24,874 nt of DNA from a virus. The position numbers and the translations under genes are program-made. The notes under the pieces are model-generated. The model worked only from the letters and a program-made list of their open reading frames with translations. It was not told where the DNA came from and did not search any database. The stretch covers positions 1 to 24,874 of the IMG/VR virus record IMGVR_UViG_3300012017_000065; one strand, 5' to 3'. This document shows positions 1 through 8,151 of the stretch, one piece after another (the first letter of the stretch is position 1; the number at the start of each line of letters is the position of its first letter).

Positions 1-263
1 GCGTACATCTGCGCAAGCAGTCGGTCATTGGCACCGTTCAGCGCTGAGTTGCTTAGGTACTGCGCGAAGACATCATCGCGCACGTTCAGCTGTGCGACGA
101 GGCCGAGCGGATAGGCCGGAGCAGAGGCAGCCTGCGCAGCGTTGAGATACAGCGCGAGGTAACCAAGTGCGCTGCCGAGGTTGCGGTCCCACTCGACGCT
201 AGTCAGTCGGAGGTAGTCGCCAGTCGCGCCGTTCGGAAGGGTGATGGAAAGTTCAAGTGCCAT
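1..263 (-). CDS. Small unknown phage protein downstream of the tail-tip gene (partial, N-terminal 87 residues)
   Basis: Reading on the minus strand from the ATG at 263, the frame stays open to the window edge, so the C-terminus is missing. The start lies three bases after the stop of the J-like gene (TAA-CCT-ATG), as expected for the next gene of the same operon. The protein begins MALELSITLPNGATGDYLRL and is rich in Ala, Leu and Asn; no signal peptide or membrane segment is apparent. Small proteins of this general look often follow tail-tip or fibre genes in siphophages, but I do not recognise a defined family and assign no function. I am confident it is a gene because of the open frame, tight spacing and lack of any competing frame. 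Confidence 0.7.
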   Translation of the reverse strand, partial: MALELSITLPNGATGDYLRLTSVEWDRNLGSALGYLALYLNAAQAASAPAYPLGLVAQLNVRDDVFAQYLSNSALNGANDRLLAQMY

Positions 264-266
264 AGG

Positions 267-3200
267 TTACGGAACGAGGCCGTGGTGCTGCAGTGCGGAG
301 ATGACTTCGTTAAGCGTCGTTGGAGTTGTCGCGTACCGGGTGGATACTACCTTACTAGACTGGACGTAAAGTTCGCCTGTCGCGTTATCGACGCGAAACT
401 TTTGAGTGCTGGTGTTATCGTACACGCGGAGGTTGACCGCGTACACGTCCACAGCCGTCGTTTCGTTGGCCTCGAGGCCGCGATACTGCGTGCCCGATAC
501 CGTGATCGGCACCTTGACCTTGGTCGCCGTAATCGACACGGCGTTCATGGTTACGCTGGCGACCGTGCCGCCCGTTACGTCGACATCGTTTGCATTCTGG
601 CCGGCGAGGTTACCGGTGCCGATTGATGAGTTGCCAATCGAGTTGGCATTTCCCAGAGACGCCCAGCCAGATGCCACGCCAGCACGGTTTACCGCACGGA
701 CTCTAACATAACCAGCGCCGAGTGTCGCGTTGTATAGGAAGCAGGTGGTGTTGCGCGTCTGAACTATGCTATTTGCCCCATCGTAGGGCGTCCACGAATA
801 ATTGGTTGCGCTGTCCGAATCGGTGGTCGTTGCCTTGACCTCGTAGTAAGCCAGATCTTTTTCGGTGTTAGGTGACCAGCCAACGCGAGTGCCGAACAAA
901 AAGACCTCGGTGCCGGGAAAGTACTTAGGCGCAACTCCATCGCCGCTTAGATTGCCGCCCGTAGGAGTCGCAGGCGCAGACGTAGACGTGATCGCGAGAT
1001 ACGGCGAGAACGCAGCCGTCACCACGTTGCTCGGAATGTTCGTAAACGACCAAGCCTGCGATGCGATGTCGTAGGTGACGCCAGGCGTCAGGTCATCGAG
1101 GACCGCAGAGATGGCGCCAGAGTTTCCAAACTGGCCGGCGATCTCGTAACCAGTCGCAGCGCCTTGCTTCCGGTAGACGATGTTCTGAATGCGAGCGCCG
1201 GACGGCAGCGCGGCAACGGTCACGGTGACGAGAACGCGAGCGCCACCATCGCTGGCGAGATAGATGCTGTCGCTGATCTTGGTCAGCGCAGTCGGATCTG
1301 AGGGCGCCGTGGAGTCAATCGAGCCAGACGTGACGACAACCGGCGTGGCGTTGACCGAGGACGAGAAGGCCGAATAGTTCTCGGTCGCGTCAATCGCATT
1401 GACCCAGTAATAGTACGTCGTTGCAAAGTTGACCGTCGTGTCGACGAAGCGGTCAGCGCCGACCTCGGCAATCTTGTTTGTGGCAGTCGTTCCCGGCGTC
1501 ACTCCGGTCGTGTTGCGGTACACGCCGTACTCAAAAATGTCGTTCGCCGTGACTGCCGTCCACGAGAGGGAGACCGCTCGGCCCGTACCCACCGCGGCAT
1601 TGAGTCCGGTTGGTGCATTAGGCGCGATTGTGTCGCTCGGTGCTGTCCGAGTTAACGCGGTCGAAACTGTGGAGAAGATGCCGGCGGTGTTCACTGCACG
1701 ACACGCGAACTCGTAACTGATTCCCGGCACCAAGTCGTCGATCTCAAAGGCAGTGGCCGTTGCCGAATCGACTTGGCCCTCGGTCTTGTAGCCGTTGGTT
1801 CCGCTGATGCGGCTCAAGATATCCAGCGCGATACCTCCAGTCGGCAGACCAGGAACAGTGATCGAGATCGCGGCGCTTGTCGTGCCGTCGCTAGACTCGT
1901 AGACGCGCTCGCTGATGAAGGTCGGAGCGCTCGGCGTATTAGGCGGCGTTAGGTCAGGCGAAGACGTAATAGCCTGCGGCGTCGCTTGCGCACGGTTGGA
2001 GAAGCCGGACACGTTCTCCAGGCGATCATAAGCGTTTACCCAGTAGTAGTACGTCGTACCAACGCTGACCTCGGCATCGAAGAACCGCGAGCTGCGCGCC
2101 TCGGCAATCTTGCTGAACGTAGCACTGGCCGGCGTGACGCCAGTTGTGTTGCGGTAGATGCCGTATTCGGAAAAGTCCGGAGCGGTTACATCGTCCCAGT
2201 CTAGGCTGACCGCCTTGCCGCTGCCGATGTTGGCGGTGAGGCTGGTCGGCACTGAGGGAGCGGTCGTGTCTGGCGCAACGGTGACGCTGCCGAGAACATA
2301 GCTCGACGAAACCTTGAAGTATGACTCGCTGTAAACGCGCACGTTGTAGTTCGTGCCGATGCGAACGTCGCTTGAAATGTACTCCAGCGTCTGGTCTCCA
2401 GGCACGCGCGCCCACTGCAAGTATGTCGTCGCGGTGCTCTCCTTGTACTCAATGCCAACGAAGCCGCCCGACTGCACGAACTCCTCAGACGGTGCAGACC
2501 AAGACACTTGAATGCGTGGCAGTGCCGTACCATCTGCTTGGTACTGCTGAGTCGTGCCATCAGCAACCAGCGTAAGGTTGGTCGGCGCGGTGATGCTGAA
2601 AGGATTCGGCAGCGTCGTGTTCGGTGCCTGCGTCACCGCGATCTCGTCCGAGACGGTATAGCTGTAAACAGTCGAATCCATTTCGCGCAGCGTCATGTCG
2701 ACCGCCAGCTGTGGCGGCTGACCATCAGCCACAAAGGTCCACTCCATCACTTCAAAAACCTTGTTCGTCCAGCCCAGCTTGGTGTTGGAGATCATCACCG
2801 TCTCTCCGGCGCGTAGCTGCATTGCTTCTAGTCGGAAACGAGCAGTCAGGATGATCTCTTGACGTGCGCGTCGCAGTTCGATGACCGCCAGTCGCTGGGC
2901 GCACGACGGCGAGATCGTAAACGGCAGCGATACGTCGCGCGTGTACTTGATGCCGTTGTCCTCGGTGACGTAGGTCGTCGACGTGATGACTGGGAAGTCG
3001 GCCGGCTGCCACTGGTTCTCGGACGAAACGTAAACGCCCTTGACGGTGTTGACTCGATCTCGCGCGCTCGTGCGAGTGGTAACTGACATTGGCCCGACGA
3101 AGTGCTTCTCGTTCAGGCTGATCGTCGGAATCTGATACGTCGCAGCGTACATCACCACCTTGCCGGATGAGTACGCAATCAGGCCGCCCATCGCGGAGAG

Positions 3201-4076
3201 CAGCTTTGCAATCGCGGCGTCCGGTGCCTCGCTGGTCGTAATGCTGCCGTGTGCTTCGTAGCGGTTCTCGTAGGTAGCCGGAGACAGTGGCAGAATCTGC
3301 ACCTGCTCGTCGCAGACATTGGCTGCTACGTTGCAGGCGGTGTCGTCGATTTCGGCACTCGCCATCGCTAGACCAAGCGAAGACGTGAGGTAGTCACGCA
3401 AGCACAGCGCAGGATTGGCAGAGTATGCCGTCGTCGCTGTGCGAGGATCGTAGACCTTCTTGCCCTTCACGATGAAGGACACGTTGGGAATGCCACCAAC
3501 GAACACCTCGGTGTTCCACTTCAGCCGAACGTAAACGCAAGCGATGCCGGTCAGCTTGTGCGCGCTGGTCCACTTTCCATCGGTCAGCGAGGCGGTGTCG
3601 GTGACTAGCGTTGAGAAGGCGGTCTGTCCGGATGCGCCCAGCTTCTTGTAAATGTCCGCGTAGCCGGTGTACTTTCCGGTCGCGCTACCATCCGCCGATC
3701 CAGTCAGCACCAAGTCCTCATTAAAGTAAACGTCGCCGATCTCCTGCACCTCATGGCCTGCAACGGCGATCACCATGTGCAGATATTCATTCTTGGTTCC
3801 AGTAACCGAAAGATAAACGACCGTGCCAGACAGCTTGCTCTGGCCGTAGATGATCTGACGCGCCGAGATTGGTGAGCGCACCATCTGACCGCGAGAGCCG
3901 AGCGAATCGGCCATGCTCGGCATTTTCGGCGTAAGCAGCTTTGAGGCCGCCATCGAAGCGCCCACCACTGCCACAGTCTTGACGATCCAGATCGCTGCTG
4001 TCTGCGAAATTGCGATGCCTGCCGTCTGTAGGCCAAGCCAGAGATAGTACGCGGCATTTACAATCAGATTCGGCAT
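267..4076 (-). CDS. Tail tip / central fibre protein, lambda J-like, with fibronectin type III-like modules
   Basis: A 1269-residue protein, similar in size to lambda gpJ (about 1130 residues), in the J position at the end of the tail gene run after a K-like gene. Residues 1-50 are hydrophobic and Ala-rich, resembling an I/J-type N-terminus. Residues about 60-480 form the conserved baseplate-hub-like part (R-S-P-I-S-A-R-Q-I-I-Y-G near 67-78). After residue 500 come beta-rich fibronectin III-like modules with the usual T-A-P-x-x-P-T-x-L openings and Y-x-x-W-V-N-A strands. Residues 606-816 and 818-1026 are a duplicated pair of modules. The last 120 residues are Thr/Val/Asn-rich and probably receptor-proximal. 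By analogy with gpJ it would close the tail tip and bind the host; the binding specificity cannot be read from the sequence. Start: ATG four bases after the previous stop. Confidence 0.88.
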   Translation of the reverse strand: MPNLIVNAAYYLWLGLQTAGIAISQTAAIWIVKTVAVVGASMAASKLLTPKMPSMADSLGSRGQMVRSPISARQIIYGQSKLSGTVVYLSVTGTKNEYLHMVIAVAGHEVQEIGDVYFNEDLVLTGSADGSATGKYTGYADIYKKLGASGQTAFSTLVTDTASLTDGKWTSAHKLTGIACVYVRLKWNTEVFVGGIPNVSFIVKGKKVYDPRTATTAYSANPALCLRDYLTSSLGLAMASAEIDDTACNVAANVCDEQVQILPLSPATYENRYEAHGSITTSEAPDAAIAKLLSAMGGLIAYSSGKVVMYAATYQIPTISLNEKHFVGPMSVTTRTSARDRVNTVKGVYVSSENQWQPADFPVITSTTYVTEDNGIKYTRDVSLPFTISPSCAQRLAVIELRRARQEIILTARFRLEAMQLRAGETVMISNTKLGWTNKVFEVMEWTFVADGQPPQLAVDMTLREMDSTVYSYTVSDEIAVTQAPNTTLPNPFSITAPTNLTLVADGTTQQYQADGTALPRIQVSWSAPSEEFVQSGGFVGIEYKESTATTYLQWARVPGDQTLEYISSDVRIGTNYNVRVYSESYFKVSSSYVLGSVTVAPDTTAPSVPTSLTANIGSGKAVSLDWDDVTAPDFSEYGIYRNTTGVTPASATFSKIAEARSSRFFDAEVSVGTTYYYWVNAYDRLENVSGFSNRAQATPQAITSSPDLTPPNTPSAPTFISERVYESSDGTTSAAISITVPGLPTGGIALDILSRISGTNGYKTEGQVDSATATAFEIDDLVPGISYEFACRAVNTAGIFSTVSTALTRTAPSDTIAPNAPTGLNAAVGTGRAVSLSWTAVTANDIFEYGVYRNTTGVTPGTTATNKIAEVGADRFVDTTVNFATTYYYWVNAIDATENYSAFSSSVNATPVVVTSGSIDSTAPSDPTALTKISDSIYLASDGGARVLVTVTVAALPSGARIQNIVYRKQGAATGYEIAGQFGNSGAISAVLDDLTPGVTYDIASQAWSFTNIPSNVVTAAFSPYLAITSTSAPATPTGGNLSGDGVAPKYFPGTEVFLFGTRVGWSPNTEKDLAYYEVKATTTDSDSATNYSWTPYDGANSIVQTRNTTCFLYNATLGAGYVRVRAVNRAGVASGWASLGNANSIGNSSIGTGNLAGQNANDVDVTGGTVASVTMNAVSITATKVKVPITVSGTQYRGLEANETTAVDVYAVNLRVYDNTSTQKFRVDNATGELYVQSSKVVSTRYATTPTTLNEVISALQHHGLVP
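999..2261 (-). repeat. Tandem duplication of a two-module unit (about 212 residues) inside the J-like gene
   Basis: Protein residues 606-816 and 818-1026 align along their length with an offset of about 212 residues. The first module of each copy shares G-x-G-(K/R)-A-V-S-L-x-W, Y-R-N-T-T-G-V-T-P and T-T-Y-Y-Y-W-V-N-A. The second modules share the pattern Y-x-(S/A)-S-D-G, L-P-(T/S)-G and D-D-L-(V/T)-P-G-(I/V)-(S/T)-Y. The copies have diverged, so this is an old internal duplication of tail-tip immunoglobulin-like modules rather than a recent DNA repeat. Confidence 0.75.
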
Positions 4077-4079
4077 GGC

Positions 4080-4496
4080 TTAAAGTTTCCAGAAACGAGC
4101 GTCTGCTTGAAGGCCAGTTGGCAAAAATTCTAGGCCGTGCTTTGCCACGAATGCGGACTGCGCACCGAGGACAATTCCGATACAATCACCGTCGCCCGAA
4201 TCCCGCACGATCAGATCGCCGGCGGTCGCCTCGCTCACTGAGGCAGGCCGAGCAACTTCTTTCAGACAGTGGTTCACGAACGGCACTAGGCCGCCAAGAG
4301 AGGCGGTGAGACGATGCGCACCGAGTGCCGAGTTGTACCGTCCGCGGAATCCATCTGCGAGATCGTATCCAGTTGCTGTCTTGATCCAGTCGGCAGCGAA
4401 CAAGCAGCAGTCATGGCTTCCCCACTCAAACGCGCGGTCGCGACGTTCGTCGATAAACTGCGCGAGAAGCGTGCGCCAGTTGTCGACTCGGCTCAT
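4080..4496 (-). CDS. NlpC/P60-like tail assembly protein (lambda K-like position; DUF6950-type)
   Basis: A 138-residue protein located just before the J-like gene, where lambda-like phages carry gpK. Residues 24-31 contain W-G-x-H-D-C-C, with Cys30 in the position of the NlpC/P60 nucleophile; residues 93-111 carry the G-D-L-I-V ... I-G-I-V-L-G strand pair of the fold. In classical NlpC/P60 peptidases a His precedes the V-G-I strand; here that position appears to be Cys105, so catalytic competence is uncertain, although His120 lies nearby. The family resemblance is to the phage proteins now called DUF6950. Possible roles are peptidoglycan cleavage at entry or tail-tip assembly. Its ATG overlaps the stop of the upstream gene as ATGA, suggesting translational coupling. 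Confidence 0.75.
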   Translation of the reverse strand: MSRVDNWRTLLAQFIDERRDRAFEWGSHDCCLFAADWIKTATGYDLADGFRGRYNSALGAHRLTASLGGLVPFVNHCLKEVARPASVSEATAGDLIVRDSGDGDCIGIVLGAQSAFVAKHGLEFLPTGLQADARFWKL

Positions 4497-5140
4497 ATAA
4501 TGCGGTCTGGATTGCGATCAATTTCTGGCGCGTCATTGCCGCCGTTCCACAGACCAGGATTGGTCGGATTAGGACTGCCCCAGTAAATGGTTTTTTCCTG
4601 AATCGCCGTGACGAATTCTAGACCCTTGTCGGTCGGATCAATGGCGGTCTGTTCCTCGTCGGTGTAGCGACTCTCGCGGACACGTCGAAAGTCGATCAGT
4701 CGCGATTCAGCGCTCATCGTAATCTGCGCTTGCTCGCCATCGTCCGAGATAGCCATCACGTCCATCTTGCCGACAAACACAGTCACAGGTGACGCGATCA
4801 GCGAGGCCGTCGTCGACAGCGCACCGAGCATGATCGAGCAGTTGCGGCCTTGGTAGTCCTCGTTGAGTGCAAGAGAAATGTACGCAGTCGGAACTCCGGA
4901 AAGCTGGAACGTGACTCCACGCGCCGACAAGTCCGTCGTCTCCTCAATTGGTGCGACGTTCCCGAGATCTCCCAGACCAAGATACCCCTTGCCTGCATAG
5001 GTCAGCGTTCCGTATCCAGTCCACAGGTAAACAGGTGTCGAAAACTCCATGTCCACCATAAGAATTGGTGACAGCTGCGCAGTGGTGACCTCGGCCACCA
5101 TGCCAGCCGTCATGGTCCTGCCTGCTGCGGTAATGCTCAT
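4493..5140 (-). CDS. Minor tail protein (lambda L-like position)
   Basis: A 215-residue protein between the M-like and K-like genes. The middle of the chain shows D-M-E-F-S-T-P-V-Y-L-W-T-G-Y-G followed by Y-A-G-K-G-Y-L-G-L-G, then A-E-S-R-L-I-D-F-x-R and R-Y-T-D-E-E-Q; this combination is common in a phage minor tail family found next to tape-measure and NlpC-like genes. By position it should belong to the distal tail ring or tip complex. The C-terminus is an unusual Asn/Pro/Gly-rich tail (about residues 186-215), probably disordered. The start overlaps the upstream stop (ATGA), and the stop overlaps the next start the same way. The role is inferred mainly from gene order. Confidence 0.68.
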   Translation of the reverse strand: MSITAAGRTMTAGMVAEVTTAQLSPILMVDMEFSTPVYLWTGYGTLTYAGKGYLGLGDLGNVAPIEETTDLSARGVTFQLSGVPTAYISLALNEDYQGRNCSIMLGALSTTASLIASPVTVFVGKMDVMAISDDGEQAQITMSAESRLIDFRRVRESRYTDEEQTAIDPTDKGLEFVTAIQEKTIYWGSPNPTNPGLWNGGNDAPEIDRNPDRII

Positions 5141-5718
5141 TGTGGAATCTCCTCGACGATAGAAAACGACACGCCGTAGATGCCGGCCAATTCAATCGAC
5201 CAGTCAGTCTGATTGTTTCCTAGGCGAAACACACCTTTAGGACTTGAGGTCACAATCGACGTGCCGCCTGAGTAGCTAGCGCGCAGCACTGGAAACACGT
5301 CAACAGAACTCGATGAGTTCACCTGAATGACCTTGTAGAGTGACGTTGAGATTTGCAGCCAGTCGCCAACGGCAAAGGTGCCAGTCGCGCCAGAGATGCC
5401 TAGCGTCGTTCCGTTGGCCGTGGCACTCGCCACCGTCAGCGTGCCGGTGACGTTGCCTCGCGGCGCGCTGTTGCTGTAATCGCGAAAGTAAAATGTCCCA
5501 CGCTGTGCAGCCAACAGAAACGCGATGACCTGCTCGGCATCTGAGCGCACCATCGGAGGACATTCGACTGAGCCAAGCCAGCCCTGCCCAGGCCAGTTGT
5601 ACTGCTGCACCTGAAACGTGAATGGCGACACCGAGCGTGAACGCGCCGAGACTCCGGTCAGCGATAGCTTGCTGACCTTGAACGGCGAAGGCGGCGTAAG
5701 TGGATAGGAGATCGGCAT
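5137..5718 (-). CDS. Minor tail protein after the tape measure (lambda M-like position)
   Basis: A 193-residue, beta-rich protein starting MPISYPLTPPSPF, immediately after the tape measure gene. The N-terminal half, with V-Q-Q-Y-N-W-P-G-Q-G-W and F-Y-F-R-D-Y-S, resembles phage distal-tail or M-like proteins. A Gly/Thr/Ser-rich stretch at about residues 88-150 may be an inserted beta domain. By position it would cap the distal tail and connect tube and tip. No catalytic motif is visible. The start lies three bases after the tape measure stop, within TAAGCCATGCC, a junction also seen before the J-like gene. Function is assigned by position, not by recognised homology. Confidence 0.65.
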   Translation of the reverse strand: MPISYPLTPPSPFKVSKLSLTGVSARSRSVSPFTFQVQQYNWPGQGWLGSVECPPMVRSDAEQVIAFLLAAQRGTFYFRDYSNSAPRGNVTGTLTVASATANGTTLGISGATGTFAVGDWLQISTSLYKVIQVNSSSSVDVFPVLRASYSGGTSIVTSSPKGVFRLGNNQTDWSIELAGIYGVSFSIVEEIPQ

Positions 5719-5721
5719 GGC

Positions 5722-7290
5722 TTAGGCAAAGGCGCTCCGGTAGGAACCACCGCGGCGCACAAGGTCGGGAATCTCGACACGCAGACGCTTGCGCTCATTA
5801 TCAAGGATCGGCTGCAACTCAGCCCGAGATACGCCGGACTGGATATTGTAAGAGATGTTGATCGTTGGACCGCCGGCCGCGCTGCCCATTTGTCCCATCC
5901 GGTCGTTAGGAATCACGGTGCCGCTGGTCCCAGAGATAAAGAGTTCTGGTCCGCGTTCCCCAACTACATAAGGCGAGCCGGCCTTGGCGGGTCCACCTTC
6001 AGCCAAGAAGCCAAGACCAGCATTGATGAAATTACCAATGGACGACGCCAGCGGAGCCGTAATGACGTTGCGAAAGATCAGCCGCATCAGATCCAGCGCA
6101 AGGTTCTTCAAAACATCGGACAACTTCTCGCCGGCAAAAATAGCATCTTCAAAGCCCATCGCAATCATCGCGCCGGCTTCGTTGCCAAGGCGACGCTGCT
6201 CCTCAAGCAGCGGCAACATATCCTTGTAAACGGCGACCAGTTCCTTTTGCAGCTTGGTTCGGTTCTCCAGATCGCCAGCACCAGTGGCGGCGAGTTTAGC
6301 CACTAGCTCAGTCTCTCTCGCCTTTAACGCATTCAGCTGCTCGCCGTCTGATGCTTGCCGACCAGAAACCAGCGCCCGCATCCTTTCAAAGTCTTCGAAC
6401 GATGCGGTATAGTCCTCCATCGCCTTGCGTCCAGACTCGCCAGACGCTTCTACAATTTGCTTGATGCGACGCTCTGCTTCTTCGCTTGTCAGGAGCTGCT
6501 TGTGCTTGAGTCCGATGACGAGATCAATCTGCCGTGCGTACTCTCGCATCGGGTCCAACATATCCTTTTCACGCTCAGCAAGCCCGACCATCATTTGATC
6601 CGCCGAAATTCTTGCCTGCTCTGACTCGTCATTTGTTCGGCGAACAGCGTCGATCAGCTGCTCAAATTCATCGGTAACTTTACCGACTGCTTTGCCGAAG
6701 TCATCGGCTCGTTTATCAAATCGAGCGCCCGTGATCTGCGAATCTAGTTTTGAGATCTGAACATTTAGCTTTGCGTATTCAACATCCAGTTCTTTTAGGC
6801 GATTGGCTTCTTCAACAGTAGCTGCACTATCAAACGTGGTGACAGTTCGCACCCTACCAGTGCGATCCATCGTCATTGTTTCTTTTGTGACGACCGCAGT
6901 CTTCTTCCTAAGCGACTCAATCTCACGTTCCATCTCGATGCGTTTTTGCATCGCAGACTTGAGCTGGCCTTCCTGCGTTAATGCCTCAAAAGCGGCCGTG
7001 CCGTAAATCTTTTTAACTTCCTCTGCGGTTTCTTTGACGATCTTTTTAACGTCTTCAAATCGCGTGATAAGTTTTCCTATGGCGTCGACTGCTTTATCAA
7101 TCGCAGCAGTGAGCGAAACGCCCAGAGCAGAGGCAAGGCCAAAACCGAGCGCCTTGGGATCGAAAGCGCGCTTCATGAAAGCCGCCGCCGCCGACGACGA
7201 CTGCTTCAACTGAGCAAGCGAGTTTTGGATATTACCAAACGCTTGTCGAGTCGCGTCAACTGCGCGGATAATGAATGAGGCTTCAGCCAT
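5722..7290 (-). CDS. Tail tape measure protein (short, 522 residues)
   Basis: The N-terminus is Ala-rich (about residues 1-80), followed by long charged heptad-like helices (about 85-400) typical of tape measure proteins. Residues 429-463 carry the hallmark C-terminal segment L-A-E-G-G-P-A-K-A-G-S-P-Y-V-V-G-E-R-G-P-E-L-F ... V-I-P-N-D of many siphophage tape measures. It follows the G/GT chaperone genes, the universal order. The ATG at 7290 lies inside the end of the frameshifted GT frame. The protein sets tail length; with the usual rule of about 1.5 angstrom per residue, 522 residues would give a tail of roughly 75-80 nm, short for a siphovirus. It is much smaller than lambda gpH (853 residues). 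Confidence 0.9.
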   Translation of the reverse strand: MAEASFIIRAVDATRQAFGNIQNSLAQLKQSSSAAAAFMKRAFDPKALGFGLASALGVSLTAAIDKAVDAIGKLITRFEDVKKIVKETAEEVKKIYGTAAFEALTQEGQLKSAMQKRIEMEREIESLRKKTAVVTKETMTMDRTGRVRTVTTFDSAATVEEANRLKELDVEYAKLNVQISKLDSQITGARFDKRADDFGKAVGKVTDEFEQLIDAVRRTNDESEQARISADQMMVGLAEREKDMLDPMREYARQIDLVIGLKHKQLLTSEEAERRIKQIVEASGESGRKAMEDYTASFEDFERMRALVSGRQASDGEQLNALKARETELVAKLAATGAGDLENRTKLQKELVAVYKDMLPLLEEQRRLGNEAGAMIAMGFEDAIFAGEKLSDVLKNLALDLMRLIFRNVITAPLASSIGNFINAGLGFLAEGGPAKAGSPYVVGERGPELFISGTSGTVIPNDRMGQMGSAAGGPTINISYNIQSGVSRAELQPILDNERKRLRVEIPDLVRRGGSYRSAFA

Positions 7291-7764
7291 GTTTTTTGGT
7301 CACTTGCTGCTGATGGTGAAAATAGGCGAGCCAACCAGTCAATTCCTGAGCCGGCATCGCCATGACCTCATGCGCAAACTTGCCGAGCTTTTCCGCTAAT
7401 GCATAGATGGCGAGGAGGTCGGCACCCTCGCCACCGTGGATCAGTTTTTTAGCTCTTCAACTGGCGGCGCAGCCTCCGACAGAATGAAGTTGGCGACACG
7501 CGCAATGAGATTTGAGTCGGCCTTGTGCAGCAGGGTCATCTTGTGGTCAGCGTTGAACAGCTTGTTGCCGTCCTTGTCTGCTGCCTTTAAGATTAGAACA
7601 TCGACTAGAAGCTCCATGTCGTTGTCCTTGGCCTTGCGGTAAAGCCGATTTTTCTCCGCCAGCGTGACTGGCGTTGCGTAGATCGTCAGCTTCCACTCGG
7701 GCACCTCAATTGAGCGGGTGCCGAGCGCGGCGAAGTGTTCGCGTACTAGGTCGATTGCTTCCAT
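7283..7764 (-). CDS. Tail assembly chaperone GT fusion, made by -1 ribosomal frameshift (160 residues)
   Basis: If ribosomes slip back one base at the A-AAA-AAC heptamer (7450-7444), translation avoids the TGA at 7443-7441 and continues for 53 further codons to a TGA at 7285-7283. The extension reads L-I-H-G-G-E-G-A-D-L-L-A-I-Y-A-L near its start and contains M-P-A-Q-E-L-T-G-W-L-A-Y, like the T domains of phage GT proteins. The frame is open up to the tape-measure start and ends eight bases inside it. In lambda the G:GT ratio is needed for tail assembly, with T contacting tube subunits. The extension fills the otherwise empty 150 bases between G and the tape measure. The frameshift itself is inferred, but all three signs (heptamer, open frame, location) agree. 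Confidence 0.85.
7441..7764 (-). CDS. Tail assembly chaperone, lambda G-like (107 residues)
   Basis: A short acidic-ended helical protein between the tail tube gene and the tape measure gene, where siphophages encode the chaperone that coats the tape measure during tail assembly. The sequence V-P-E-W-K-L-T-I-Y at residues 21-29 and the helical K-N-R-L-Y-R-K-A-K segment resemble G-type chaperones. Its ATG overlaps the tail tube stop (TAATG). The last codons CTA-AAA-AAC-TGA contain the slippery heptamer used for the longer GT form. The protein is expected to act only in assembly and not to remain in the virion. Confidence 0.85.
   Translation of the reverse strand: MEAIDLVREHFAALGTRSIEVPEWKLTIYATPVTLAEKNRLYRKAKDNDMELLVDVLILKAADKDGNKLFNADHKMTLLHKADSNLIARVANFILSEAAPPVEELKN
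7444..7450 (-). promoter_or_regulatory. Programmed -1 frameshift slippery site A-AAA-AAC
   Basis: The heptamer has the X-XXY-YYZ form in the correct register for the G frame (last A of CTA, then AAA, AAC), and the zero-frame stop TGA follows immediately. The -1 frame is open for 53 codons. No downstream pseudoknot was established by eye. Confidence 0.85.
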
Positions 7765-8150
7765 TAGACCGTAACGGTGCTCAGAGCGCCGTTCCCTTCG
7801 ATGGAAATTGCAGATTCTACCATCCCGTCAAACGCGGCACTGATATCAAACTTGGTCACGATGCCGCCGCCAGTATAATAGGTAGAAGTCGAAGCGGTTC
7901 CTTCCGGATAAAGATTGACCGTAACAGAGGAGCCGATGGTCAGCGAAAGCTGGCCGGCATCAGTCTCGTCCCAGTACAGATCGCCCGAAACCGACCAAGT
8001 CTTCATGGTCGCCTTGCGGCTGCGGTATGTATCTCCGATGGTTGAGTCCTCGACGACATCCGACGAATGCGCCAACGAGTAGTTCCGCAATTCGCCAATG
8101 GTGGTGCTGCTGATTCGAACGGTGCCTTCGCGGCCCAGGTGGTTTGCCAT
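7764..8150 (-). CDS. Major tail tube protein (128 residues)
   Basis: A compact beta-rich protein placed directly before the G/GT chaperone genes and after the tail terminator, the normal site of the tube subunit. It starts MANHLGREGTVRI, contains a W-S-V-S-G-D-L-Y-W-D-E-T-D-A-G-Q-L strand-turn and G-G-G-I-V-T-K-F-D-I-S-A strands, and ends with an acidic G-N-G-A-L pattern, all common in small tube proteins of the gpV/Mu-like superfamily. At 128 residues it lacks the extra immunoglobulin domain of lambda gpV. The ATG follows the previous stop by one base (TAA-T-ATG). With no sheath gene nearby, it forms a flexible non-contractile tube. Confidence 0.82.
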   Translation of the reverse strand: MANHLGREGTVRISSTTIGELRNYSLAHSSDVVEDSTIGDTYRSRKATMKTWSVSGDLYWDETDAGQLSLTIGSSVTVNLYPEGTASTSTYYTGGGIVTKFDISAAFDGMVESAISIEGNGALSTVTV

Positions 8151-8151
8151 A

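Noticed and set aside
7290-7296. Second AAAAAAC heptamer just before the tape measure ATG
   Set aside because: It is not in the X-XXY-YYZ register for the GT frame and a shift there is not needed to explain any open frame.
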